This document shows positions 1 to 5,370 of a stretch of DNA of 5,641 bases, in pieces. The notes beneath the pieces were generated by a model, which did no database searches, was not told where the DNA came from, and was given only the letters and a program-made list of their open reading frames with translations. A program made the translations under genes and the position numbers. Source of the DNA: Desulfobacula sp. (GTDB lineage Bacteria; Desulfobacterota; Desulfobacteria; Desulfobacterales; Desulfobacteraceae); contig JAQICW010000429.1 of assembly GCA_027858355.1 (NCBI GenBank), positions 1 to 5,641 on the forward strand, written 5' to 3'. Each line of letters opens with the position of its first letter. Position 1 is the stretch's first letter.

Positions 1-567
1 GATTTAAGAGATTTTTTCTCTCTTTTGCCCATCACTTTATCCTTTATCATCCCAGCCATTACCATGCGGCTGTTTTCCGAAGAAAAAAATGTGGGTTCCT
101 ATGAAACCCTTTTAACCATGCCCGTATCTTTTACTGATATTGCCCTGGGTAAATTTTTTGCCGCCACATTGTTTACCGCTTCCATGCTGGTTCCAACCCT
201 GGCTTATCCGATTTTTATCTCCCTTATCGGCGAGGTTGATCCAGGACCAGTGATAGGCGGGTATATAGGGGCGATCTTTCTTGCCGCAGCCTATTGTTCC
301 ATTGGATTGTTTGCCTCATCTCTGACACGAAATCAGATCATTGCCTTCATCGTTGGCTCCTCGCTTTGCTTCACTTTAACTATTCTTGACAAGCTCTTAT
401 TTTTCATGCCGTCAAAAATTATATCCTTCATAGAATACATTGGTGCAAGCTCCCACTTCACTAATATTTCCAGAGGCATTATCGATTCCAGGGATATTCT
501 TTACTTTGTGAGTGTGATCTTTATTTTCATTTTTTCAACCTATATTGTCATGCATGAGAAAAACTAA
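1..567 (+). CDS. ABC-2 type permease, GldF/NosY-like (5' truncated by window)
   Basis: This is the C-terminal 188 residues of a polytopic inner-membrane permease of an ABC transporter. The frame is open from base 1 without a stop, so the true start lies upstream; the TTG at 25 is an internal Leu codon and not a start. The visible part opens with LRDFFSLLP, then the family's hallmark stretch with MRLFSEEKNVGSYETLLTMP and a following GKFFAA. Several hydrophobic segments follow, roughly at 130-270, 250-330, 340-410 and 500-555 nt. The ending (SSHFTNISRGIIDSRDILY, then a last membrane helix) matches the C-terminus of GldF-type permeases. In such systems the permease works with a separate ATPase, expected just upstream, and with the GldG-like protein encoded 9 nt downstream. 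The substrate is unknown, and gliding motility should not be inferred from the name. The family call is firm; the function is not. Confidence 0.86.
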   Translation, partial: DLRDFFSLLPITLSFIIPAITMRLFSEEKNVGSYETLLTMPVSFTDIALGKFFAATLFTASMLVPTLAYPIFISLIGEVDPGPVIGGYIGAIFLAAAYCSIGLFASSLTRNQIIAFIVGSSLCFTLTILDKLLFFMPSKIISFIEYIGASSHFTNISRGIIDSRDILYFVSVIFIFIFSTYIVMHEKN

Positions 568-571
568 GGAG
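566..571 (+). promoter_or_regulatory. Shine-Dalgarno of the GldG-like gene, overlapping the permease stop
   Basis: AAGGAG begins within the TAA stop of the permease gene and sits 5 nt before the ATG at 577. It fixes the start of the GldG-like gene and suggests translational coupling of the two membrane subunits. Confidence 0.8.
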
Positions 572-576
572 AAACA

Positions 577-2799
577 ATGGGTAACTTTTCAATAAAAGAA
601 AAATATTTGAAATTCATTTTATATATTATTGTAATCGGTTTGATAAACATTGTCGGGATTACCCTGTTTTTCAGGGCAGTCCTGACAAGGGATAAACTCT
701 ATTCTTTGTCATCGGCAAGCCAGGATGTTGTGGCAACCCTGTCAGAACCCTTGAGCATAAAAGTATTTTTCTCAAAGGATCTTCCAGCACCCCATAACAA
801 TACAGAACGATATCTAAAAGACCTTTTGGAAGAATACGCGGCAAAGGGCAAAAAATATTTCAATTATACCTTTTATAATGTAACACAGGAAGACGGCGCG
901 CTGACCCAAAAGTCTGATGAAAACCGTGATATGGCAAAAGATTACGGCATACAGCCCGTCCAGATCAGAATCATGGAAAACGATGAGGTCAAATTTAAAA
1001 ATGCCTATATGGGGCTGGTCATTCTCCACGGAGATCTGATGGAAAAAATTGAAGCCATCACCTCGACAAATGGTCTTGAATACAAGTTGACAACGGCTAT
1101 CCAGAAGATGAACAACAAAGTGAGCGCATTGTTAAGGCTTAATGAAAAAGTAAATATCACCATGTATTTATCCTCTTCCCTTAACACCATCGCCCCTTTG
1201 ATTAATCTCAATCAACTTCCAATGCTGGGGAAAGCCGTCGCTGATACCATTGAAAACCTCAATAGCAAAAGCCTTGGCATTCTCGACTTCAAGCATATAG
1301 ATATTTCCGATAAAAACAAACTTGATGCCCTTAGTAAAAAACACGATTTAATGGCACTTTCCTGGCCTGCCATGCCGGAAAAAAACATTTTGCCAGGAAT
1401 AGGCGCCGCAGGTCTTGTCATTGAATTTGAAGACAAAACAACAACACTGCCCCTGATCTCTGCCATGGAACTTCCCATCATTGGTACCACCTACCAAATG
1501 GCAGACCCCAATGCTTTGGAAGAAGAACTCAATTCTGTTGTGGAAAAACTCATCGGTATTAATAAGGATATCGGGTTTCTCTCAGGTCACGGCACCCATT
1601 CCCTTATGCCGGACAGAATGGCCATGATGCAGGGAAAACCGGGTGGTGGCCTGCAGGCATTTAACGCCCTTGTATCTTCCCGGTACTCCATCAAACCCAT
1701 TGATTTAAAAGATGGCGCCATTCCTGATGGGTTAAACTGCCTGATGATTGCAAGACCCACCCAAAAATTCTCAGATTATGAATTATTCCAGATAGACCAG
1801 GCCTTGATGAAGGGGACAAACCTTGCTTTTTTCTCGGATTCATTTAATGAAATCATGCCACAGCAAGGCCAAATGGGCATGCCCCCTCGATATGAACCCA
1901 TTGATACTGGTCTTGAAAAACTATTAACCCATTATGGCATAAACATAAAAAAAGCCTATGTTTTAGACAAACAATCCTATACGCATCAGGCCCCGCAAAA
2001 TATGAGCGGCGGTGAACAAAACATTTATTTTGCCCCCATGTTAAAAGAAAAATCCATCAACAACACACCTGGATTCATGGATAATATCAAGGGACTCATT
2101 GCCTTGCAGATTTCGCCCCTTGAACTTTTGAATGAAAATATTGATAAAGACAAAGTCATGGCAACAAAACTTTTATCTTCATCTGATGAATCCTGGCTGA
2201 TGGAAGGAATGATTAATTTAAACCCGATGTTTATCACCCCGCCAGAATCAAAAGATGAAATGCAATCCTATGATCTTGCCTATCTCCTTGAAGGGACCTT
2301 CACAAGTTTTTTTAAAGGCAAAACCATCCCTGAAAAAGAGTTGGGAGAAAAAGATATTAAAGAAGATGATGGCAAAAACCAGGATGAAAAGAATAAGCTT
2401 GAAAAAAATAAGTCTGAAAAAAATCAGCTTGAAAAGAATAAACTTAAAGGCTTTACTGCCAGGAATACATTTTTAGAAACATCCAAACCTGCCAAATTGT
2501 TTGTTCTTCCGTGCTCCCAGATGCTTGAGGATAATATGCTGGACCCGGAAGGCAGATCAAGCAATGCCACTTTTATTTTAAACGTCATTGACCATCTTAA
2601 TGGGGAAGATAAAATAGCCCAATTAAGAAGCAAACAGCAGACATTAAATCCCATTGCCCAGACCACAGCCTTTGGCAGAGGTATTATAAAAACCTTTAAT
2701 ATTATTGCGCTTCCCATTCTGGTTATCCTGTTCGGACTTGGTGTCCTTGCCAAAAGAACATCCCGAAAAAAGAAAATCGCCAACCGTTTTAAAGCATAA
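577..2799 (+). CDS. GldG-family ABC transport auxiliary protein
   Basis: This 740-residue protein of the GldG / ABC-type uncharacterised transport family has one membrane helix at each end (about residues 12-33 and 706-725) and a large domain between them, expected in the periplasm. Recognisable family features are LYSLSSAS at 41-48 just after the first helix, EPLSIKVFFSKDLP at 57-70, the YGIQPVQI region at 123-130, and the NGLEYKLTTAIQKM element at 165-178. IGFLSGHGTH at 332-341 corresponds to the GHG motif, where many relatives have GHGE, and the IARPTQKFSDYEL to DQALMKGTNLAFFSD region lies at 391-421. A basic tail follows the last helix. A hydrophilic Lys/Glu/Asn insert at about 584-624 includes four EKNxx pentapeptides and separates the main domain from the C-terminal segment. 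Two Met-rich stretches occur at 344-351 and 427-435. The protein probably forms a membrane complex with the permease before it and the DUF4340 protein after it. The ligand is unknown. Confidence 0.88.
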   Translation: MGNFSIKEKYLKFILYIIVIGLINIVGITLFFRAVLTRDKLYSLSSASQDVVATLSEPLSIKVFFSKDLPAPHNNTERYLKDLLEEYAAKGKKYFNYTFYNVTQEDGALTQKSDENRDMAKDYGIQPVQIRIMENDEVKFKNAYMGLVILHGDLMEKIEAITSTNGLEYKLTTAIQKMNNKVSALLRLNEKVNITMYLSSSLNTIAPLINLNQLPMLGKAVADTIENLNSKSLGILDFKHIDISDKNKLDALSKKHDLMALSWPAMPEKNILPGIGAAGLVIEFEDKTTTLPLISAMELPIIGTTYQMADPNALEEELNSVVEKLIGINKDIGFLSGHGTHSLMPDRMAMMQGKPGGGLQAFNALVSSRYSIKPIDLKDGAIPDGLNCLMIARPTQKFSDYELFQIDQALMKGTNLAFFSDSFNEIMPQQGQMGMPPRYEPIDTGLEKLLTHYGINIKKAYVLDKQSYTHQAPQNMSGGEQNIYFAPMLKEKSINNTPGFMDNIKGLIALQISPLELLNENIDKDKVMATKLLSSSDESWLMEGMINLNPMFITPPESKDEMQSYDLAYLLEGTFTSFFKGKTIPEKELGEKDIKEDDGKNQDEKNKLEKNKSEKNQLEKNKLKGFTARNTFLETSKPAKLFVLPCSQMLEDNMLDPEGRSSNATFILNVIDHLNGEDKIAQLRSKQQTLNPIAQTTAFGRGIIKTFNIIALPILVILFGLGVLAKRTSRKKKIANRFKA
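2386..2445 (+). repeat. Four-copy 15-bp in-frame tandem repeat (EKNKL/EKNKS/EKNQL/EKNKL)
   Basis: Four contiguous 15-bp units at 2386, 2401, 2416 and 2431 encode residues 604-623 of the GldG-like protein. Units 1 and 4 differ by a single base. Units 2 and 3 each contain a run of seven A (2402-2408 and 2417-2423). Because the unit is a multiple of three, copy number can change without a frameshift, whereas slippage inside an A7 run would break the frame. Confidence 0.9.
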
Positions 2800-2803
2800 G
2801 GGG
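2798..2803 (+). promoter_or_regulatory. Shine-Dalgarno that decides the DUF4340 gene start
   Basis: AAGGGG overlaps the TAA stop of the GldG-like gene and lies 9 nt before the ATG at 2813. A nearer ATG at 2805 reaches a stop after three codons, and the open frame continuing up to 2705 would overlap the preceding gene by 95 nt, so 2813 is the best start. Confidence 0.72.
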
Positions 2804-2812
2804 AATGAATTT

Positions 2813-3352
2813 ATGAAAAAAGAATACCTGATACTGGTCGCACTCATTCTAATATTGGGGGCATACCTTTTGTTTCATAAAGAAAACAAGAATAATTACG
2901 TGCTGCCAAAAATTGCAAAAATCGATATCTCCAAAATAACAGGACTGGTTATAGCCAAAATACAAATCCCCATAGAATTTACAAAAAAAGAAGGGACCTG
3001 GGTAATAACTGACAAAGAATATCCTGCGGATTCATCATCTGTTGAAAACATGCTGGATACCTTAAAAACATTAAAATTGTCTGCCCTGGTGTCTGAAAAA
3101 GAGGATTTAAAACGATATGAACTGGATGATGAAAATGTAATCCTTGTTAAAGCAATGAACGGGCAAAAGATAGTTTTTGAATTTACAATAGGCAAAACAG
3201 CGCCAAGCTTTAATCATACTTTTGTAAAATTGACCTCTGATAAAAATATCTATCAGGCCAATGGCAGTTTCAGGGCCTATTTTGATAAAACCCTTGAAGA
3301 TTTCAGGGATAAAAAAGTCTTGGAGGTTAAGGAAGAAAAAAGCACCAATTGA
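2813..3352 (+). CDS. Small DUF4340-domain membrane-anchored protein
   Basis: This 179-residue protein has an N-terminal membrane helix (about residues 5-21) after MKKE and a single soluble domain expected outside the cytoplasmic membrane. The domain shows the DUF4340 pattern. An IDISKITGLVI strand (37-47) leads to FTKKEGTWVIT (56-66), PADSSSVENMLDTLKTLK (71-88), LKRYELDDEN (99-108), FTIGKTAPSFNHTFVKL (124-140), NIYQANGSFRAYFDK (145-159) and the closing LEDFRDKKVLEV (161-172). Many DUF4340 proteins are much longer with duplicated domains; this is a compact one-domain form, apparently complete. DUF4340 genes commonly follow GldF/GldG-like genes, and here the spacing is 13 nt, so it is probably a third component of the same complex. 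Biochemical function is unknown. It is the last gene of its operon, followed by a stem-loop. Confidence 0.82.
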   Translation: MKKEYLILVALILILGAYLLFHKENKNNYVLPKIAKIDISKITGLVIAKIQIPIEFTKKEGTWVITDKEYPADSSSVENMLDTLKTLKLSALVSEKEDLKRYELDDENVILVKAMNGQKIVFEFTIGKTAPSFNHTFVKLTSDKNIYQANGSFRAYFDKTLEDFRDKKVLEVKEEKSTN

Positions 3353-3362
3353 ACCCCTTTTT

Positions 3363-3450
3363 AAAAATAGCATATCAACCTTATTAATGGATTATTGTCA
3401 TTCCTTTTCTTTTCATTAATACAATGGTCCTGGGGTTGATATGCATTTTT
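3363..3450 (+). terminator. Large two-tier inverted repeat with T run, probable terminator
   Basis: An outer stem pairs GCATATCAACC (3370-3380) perfectly with GGTTGATATGC (3434-3444). It extends across a one-base bulge (A3369) to AAAAAT (3363-3368) with ATTTTT (3445-3450). Inside it, TATTAATG (3382-3389) pairs perfectly with CATTAATA (3414-3421) around a 24-nt loop. The + strand ends in a T run and the - strand also would, so it could stop transcription in both directions. It begins 11 nt after the DUF4340 stop. The loops are larger and the stem more AT-rich than in a typical intrinsic terminator, so efficiency is uncertain. Confidence 0.5.
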
Positions 3451-3487
3451 ACAGGCAAGACAATTTCCAACGCACTTTAAAAAATAA

Positions 3488-3502
3488 CTCCACTTTACTC
3501 CA
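3488..3502 (-). promoter_or_regulatory. Candidate upstream MraZ-type box pair, reverse orientation
   Basis: CTCCA occurs at 3488-3492 and again at 3498-3502, exactly 10 bp apart. Read on the - strand this is TGGAG, five bases (TAAAG), TGGAG. That matches the TGG-N7-TGG layout of the boxes beside mraZ and shares the AAAGTGGA core with the box at 3627-3634. No - strand gene starts nearby, so if it is functional it probably serves mraZ itself. This is a pattern match in AT-rich DNA and is unproven. Confidence 0.35.
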
Positions 3503-3554
3503 TTTTTTTCAACTACCCTCTAAAATCTATCTATATTATTAACCTATCTAAATA

Positions 3555-3579
3555 TTTTTTTAAAAAAAATGTTTTTTTT
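3555..3579 (+). promoter_or_regulatory. A/T tract upstream of the mraZ promoter (UP element-like)
   Basis: Seven T (3555-3561), eight A (3562-3569), TG, then eight T (3572-3579) end one base before the candidate -35 box. The position and composition fit an UP element contacted by the RNA polymerase alpha subunits, or intrinsically bent DNA. The role is inferred from position alone. Confidence 0.4.
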
Positions 3580-3580
3580 C

Positions 3581-3608
3581 TTGACTTAGTCCTTATTTTT
3601 CGTAAAAG
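3581..3608 (+). promoter_or_regulatory. Probable sigma-70 promoter of the mraZ (dcw) operon
   Basis: TTGACT (3581-3586) matches five of six -35 consensus bases. After 16 bp, TAAAAG (3603-3608) is a moderate -10 box. The start of transcription would fall near 3615, giving a leader of about 50 nt. The -10 box touches the first TGG repeat, so a bound repressor would block polymerase. The -35 is convincing; the -10 is the weaker part of the call. Confidence 0.5.
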
Positions 3609-3610
3609 TG

Positions 3611-3635
3611 TGGATCAGGGTGGTGGAAAGTGGAT
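3611..3635 (+). promoter_or_regulatory. Candidate MraZ operator: three TGG boxes at 10-bp spacing
   Basis: TGGAT (3611-3615), TGGTG (3621-3625) and TGGAT (3631-3635) are separated by exactly five bases each, and each is preceded by G. MraZ of E. coli is known to bind TGGGN direct repeats with 5-nt spacers, and MraZ of Mollicutes binds AAAGTG-containing repeats; AAAGTGG is present at 3627-3633. The array lies between the promoter and the mraZ start, the expected place for autoregulation of the division cluster. Confidence 0.75.
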
Positions 3636-3636
3636 A

Positions 3637-3653
3637 AGTTAAACTATTTAACT
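3637..3653 (+). promoter_or_regulatory. Small hairpin directly before the mraZ Shine-Dalgarno
   Basis: AGTTAAA (3637-3643) and TTTAACT (3647-3653) form a perfect 7-bp inverted repeat with a 3-nt CTA loop in the mraZ leader. Its right arm ends on the T of the TAAGG Shine-Dalgarno. Being AT-rich, the RNA stem would be weak; it could equally be a protein-binding palindrome or chance. Confidence 0.25.
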
Positions 3654-3657
3654 AAGG
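3653..3657 (+). promoter_or_regulatory. Shine-Dalgarno for the GTG start of mraZ
   Basis: TAAGG lies 9 nt before the GTG at 3667. An in-frame TAA at 3664-3666 immediately precedes that GTG, so translation cannot start further upstream, and starting there gives the family-typical N-terminus MFRSSSFHTIDAKGR. Confidence 0.65.
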
Positions 3658-3666
3658 CTTTAATAA

Positions 3667-4107
3667 GTGTTTCGATCAAGCTCCTTTCATACAATTGATG
3701 CCAAAGGCAGGGTGATTATCCCCTCAAGGTTCAAAAATATCTTGAAGGCGGATAAAGTCTATGGGGTAATGGTCTCAAACAAGGATGATTGTCTATACGC
3801 TTATACTTTTAGTGAATGGGAAAAGGTTGAAACCAAAATTTTATCGGCAAAGACCAATGCCATGGGAGAATTTAGAAGATTTTTCCTGGGCAACTCCTGT
3901 GATTGCTTGTGTGACAAGCAGGACCGGATTCTGATCCCTAAAAGTTTAAGAGAATATGCAAGTCTTGAAAAAGATATTGTTCTTGTGGGCAACCTGGATC
4001 GTTTTGAGATCTGGGCCCGTGATCAATGGGACATGATCAACAAAAAAATGGAGCAAAAACTTAAAAAAGAAGAAGTAAGAGAGGAAATAGCTTCTCTAGG
4101 GTTGTAA
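3667..4107 (+). CDS. mraZ: Transcriptional regulator MraZ
   Basis: This 146-residue protein, of normal length for MraZ, is a DNA-binding regulator with two SpoVT/AbrB-type swapped-hairpin repeats that assembles into ring-shaped oligomers and controls its own dcw operon. Repeat 1 carries HTIDAKGRVIIPSRF (8-22) and repeat 2 carries CDKQDRILIPKSLREYA (82-98). Both contain the family's D-x-x-x-R signature (D11-R15 and D83-R87). The usual glycine before Arg in repeat 2 is Asp here (D86), a change one base could produce. Three alternating cysteines (C78, C80, C82) directly precede the second signature. The C-terminus is a charged helix (about 122-142). Translation starts at GTG, forced by the adjacent in-frame stop. 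It is the first gene of the cluster, 3 nt before rsmH, and candidate operator boxes lie just upstream. Confidence 0.97.
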   Translation: MFRSSSFHTIDAKGRVIIPSRFKNILKADKVYGVMVSNKDDCLYAYTFSEWEKVETKILSAKTNAMGEFRRFFLGNSCDCLCDKQDRILIPKSLREYASLEKDIVLVGNLDRFEIWARDQWDMINKKMEQKLKKEEVREEIASLGL

Positions 4108-4110
4108 GCA

Positions 4111-5049
4111 ATGGAATTTGAGCATACGTCTGTAATGTCTCAAGAGGTGCATGAGCACCAGAACCTTAAACCCGGAAACATCAGTGTGGATTGTACTCTG
4201 GGGGGAGCAGGTCACGCACTTGCAACCATTAAGGCCATCCTTCCTGACGGGTTGCTCATCGGCATTGACCAGGATCTGGATGCCATTGACCATGCTAAAA
4301 AAACTTTACAGCCCTTTAAAGAAAATGTGCGATTGTTCCACAATAATTTTTCCGATCTTCCGGAGATTCTGAACACAAACGGAATAAAAGGGGTAAACTC
4401 CATACTCCTTGACTTAGGCTTTTCACTCAACCAATTGAAAAACGGCAATCGCGGATTTAGTTTTAACAAGAATGAACCATTGGATATGCGAATGGATATT
4501 CGAAACGATCTGACAGCCTTTGAAATTATCAATTCATTCCAGGAGGATGAGCTGATAAATATTTTCTTTAAATTCGGTGAAGAAAAATTCTCACGGCGGA
4601 TTGCAAAGAAGATAGTGGAAACAAGAAGGGATACACCCATTCATACCAGTTCAGAACTTGCACAAATTATCACAAAAGCTATTCCTGCAAAATTTGTATA
4701 TGGTCAACGCATTCATCCGGCAACAAGAACCTTTCAAGCCTTAAGGATTGCTGTAAACAGGGAACTTGAACGGCTTGAAACCTTTATGGAAATCGTGCCT
4801 TCCCTTCTTTTAAAAGGAGGGCGGCTTTGTGTTATTTCTTTTCATTCCCTTGAAGATCGAATCGTGAAACAGGCCTTACGCAAATTTGAAGAAGGGTGTA
4901 CCTGTCCAAAAGATCTTCCAATCTGCTTGTGCGGGTTTGTCCCCCAGATGAAATCAATTTTCAGAAAACCATTGGTTCCCACAAAAGAAGAAATAGCACT
5001 CAACCCCATGGCAAGAAGCTCAAAATTAAGGGTGGCTCAAAAAGTTTAG
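4111..5049 (+). CDS. rsmH: 16S rRNA (cytosine(1402)-N(4))-methyltransferase RsmH (MraW)
   Basis: RsmH is a cytosolic S-adenosylmethionine-dependent enzyme that methylates N4 of C1402 in the ribosomal P site of 16S rRNA. The 312 residues match the usual length. Landmarks are FEHTSVM (3-9), the SAM-binding VDCTLGGAGHA (26-36), the acidic loop IGIDQDLDAI (50-59), ILLDLGFSLNQL (98-109), RGFSF (114-118), PLDMRMD (123-129), the RIHPATRTFQALRIAVN segment (200-216), GGRLCVISFHSLEDRIVK (236-253) and the closing NPMARSSKLRVA (298-309). Four cysteines (C263, C265, C272, C274) form a CxCP...CxCG pair, seen in many RsmH proteins and possibly metal-binding. DLGFSL replaces the common DLGVSS, a mild variation. 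It starts 3 nt after mraZ with AGGG (4098-4101) 9 nt upstream, and lies in the same frame as mraZ. Confidence 0.98.
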   Translation: MEFEHTSVMSQEVHEHQNLKPGNISVDCTLGGAGHALATIKAILPDGLLIGIDQDLDAIDHAKKTLQPFKENVRLFHNNFSDLPEILNTNGIKGVNSILLDLGFSLNQLKNGNRGFSFNKNEPLDMRMDIRNDLTAFEIINSFQEDELINIFFKFGEEKFSRRIAKKIVETRRDTPIHTSSELAQIITKAIPAKFVYGQRIHPATRTFQALRIAVNRELERLETFMEIVPSLLLKGGRLCVISFHSLEDRIVKQALRKFEEGCTCPKDLPICLCGFVPQMKSIFRKPLVPTKEEIALNPMARSSKLRVAQKV

Positions 5050-5052
5050 CCT

Positions 5053-5370
5053 ATGACGATTAAAAATGACATATCCCCAAAAAAAGTACAGCCACAAGAA
5101 GTAGAATTCCTCTGGCTTGTCATAATCTGCCTGATTTTTTGTGAACTTCTGGTTTATACCTGGGTCAGGACTGAATCCACCCAGACAATTTTAAGGGTGT
5201 CCAAAACACAGGTAGCCCATATAAAAAAAACCTCTTATAACAAGGCTCTGTCCCTTGAAAGAGATCGCCTGAAATCAGATGACCGGATTACCCTCATTGC
5301 AAAAACCCAATTGAATCTTTCCACAGATACATTGGAGCAAACCATTTATCTTTCAGGGGAAGAGGGTTAA
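5053..5370 (+). CDS. ftsL: FtsL-like cell division protein
   Basis: This small bitopic membrane protein of 105 residues has the expected FtsL architecture: a short cytoplasmic tail (1-16), one membrane helix (about 18-37), a helical stretch likely to form a coiled coil (about 40-75), and the C-terminal pattern RITLIAKTQLNLSTDTLEQTIYL (split as RITLIAKTQLNLS at 78-90 and TDTLEQTIYL at 91-100). FtsL-type proteins carry a comparable R-I-x-x-I-A-x-x-x-L-x-L motif there. FtsL bridges FtsB and FtsQ with FtsW/FtsI in the divisome. Sequence conservation in this family is low, so the call rests on topology, the C-terminal motif and position between rsmH and ftsI. The ATG is 3 nt after the rsmH stop and no good Shine-Dalgarno sits at the right distance (the nearest, AAGGGTGG at 5028-5035, is 17 nt away), suggesting coupling to rsmH translation. 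Confidence 0.82.
   Translation: MTIKNDISPKKVQPQEVEFLWLVIICLIFCELLVYTWVRTESTQTILRVSKTQVAHIKKTSYNKALSLERDRLKSDDRITLIAKTQLNLSTDTLEQTIYLSGEEG

Larger units (their letters stand above)
3353..3666. other. 314-bp intergenic region between the gld-like operon and the dcw cluster
   Basis: No gene is supported here on either strand. From left to right it holds the terminator-like inverted repeat (3363-3450), reverse-oriented CTCCA boxes (3488-3502), an A/T tract (3555-3579), the probable mraZ promoter (3581-3608), three TGG boxes (3611-3635), a small hairpin (3637-3653) and the mraZ Shine-Dalgarno (3653-3657). The stretch 3503-3554 is AT-rich and holds only a weak promoter-like TATATT at 3532-3537. 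Confidence 0.8.

Noticed and set aside
2424..2783. 119-codon open frame on the - strand opposite the GldG-like gene
   Set aside because: It is a shadow of a well-supported + strand gene, with no ribosome site or family-like protein pattern.
2705..2812. Upstream extension of the DUF4340 reading frame to an ATG at 2705
   Set aside because: It would overlap the GldG-like gene by 95 nt, has no Shine-Dalgarno, and adds a basic polar leader before the natural MKKEYL membrane start at 2813.
3323..3357. Possible short terminator stem GAGGTT / AACCCC around the DUF4340 stop, followed by T5
   Set aside because: It pairs only imperfectly (one mismatch in six) across a 23-nt loop; the inverted repeat just downstream is far stronger.
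3363..3450. Integron attC-like site suggested by the long imperfect inverted repeat
   Set aside because: The arm ends do not fit the RYYYAAC / GTTRRRY core sequences, and there is no integrase or cassette structure.
3424..3480. 18-codon hydrophobic open frame starting at ATG 3424
   Set aside because: It is too short, sits inside the terminator-like structure and has no convincing Shine-Dalgarno.
3508..3537. Alternative promoter TTCAAC / TATATT upstream of the A/T tract
   Set aside because: The -35 is poor and the DNA is so AT-rich that TATATT is expected by chance; the TTGACT promoter is better placed.
3441..3542. 33-codon open frame starting at ATG 3441, with GGGG 5 nt upstream
   Set aside because: It lies across the inverted repeat and the CTCCA boxes, has no recognisable protein character, and the GGGG belongs to the stem-loop arm.
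4212..4640. 142-codon open frame on the - strand opposite rsmH
   Set aside because: The + strand encodes all conserved RsmH motifs here; the antisense product looks like back-translated codon bias.
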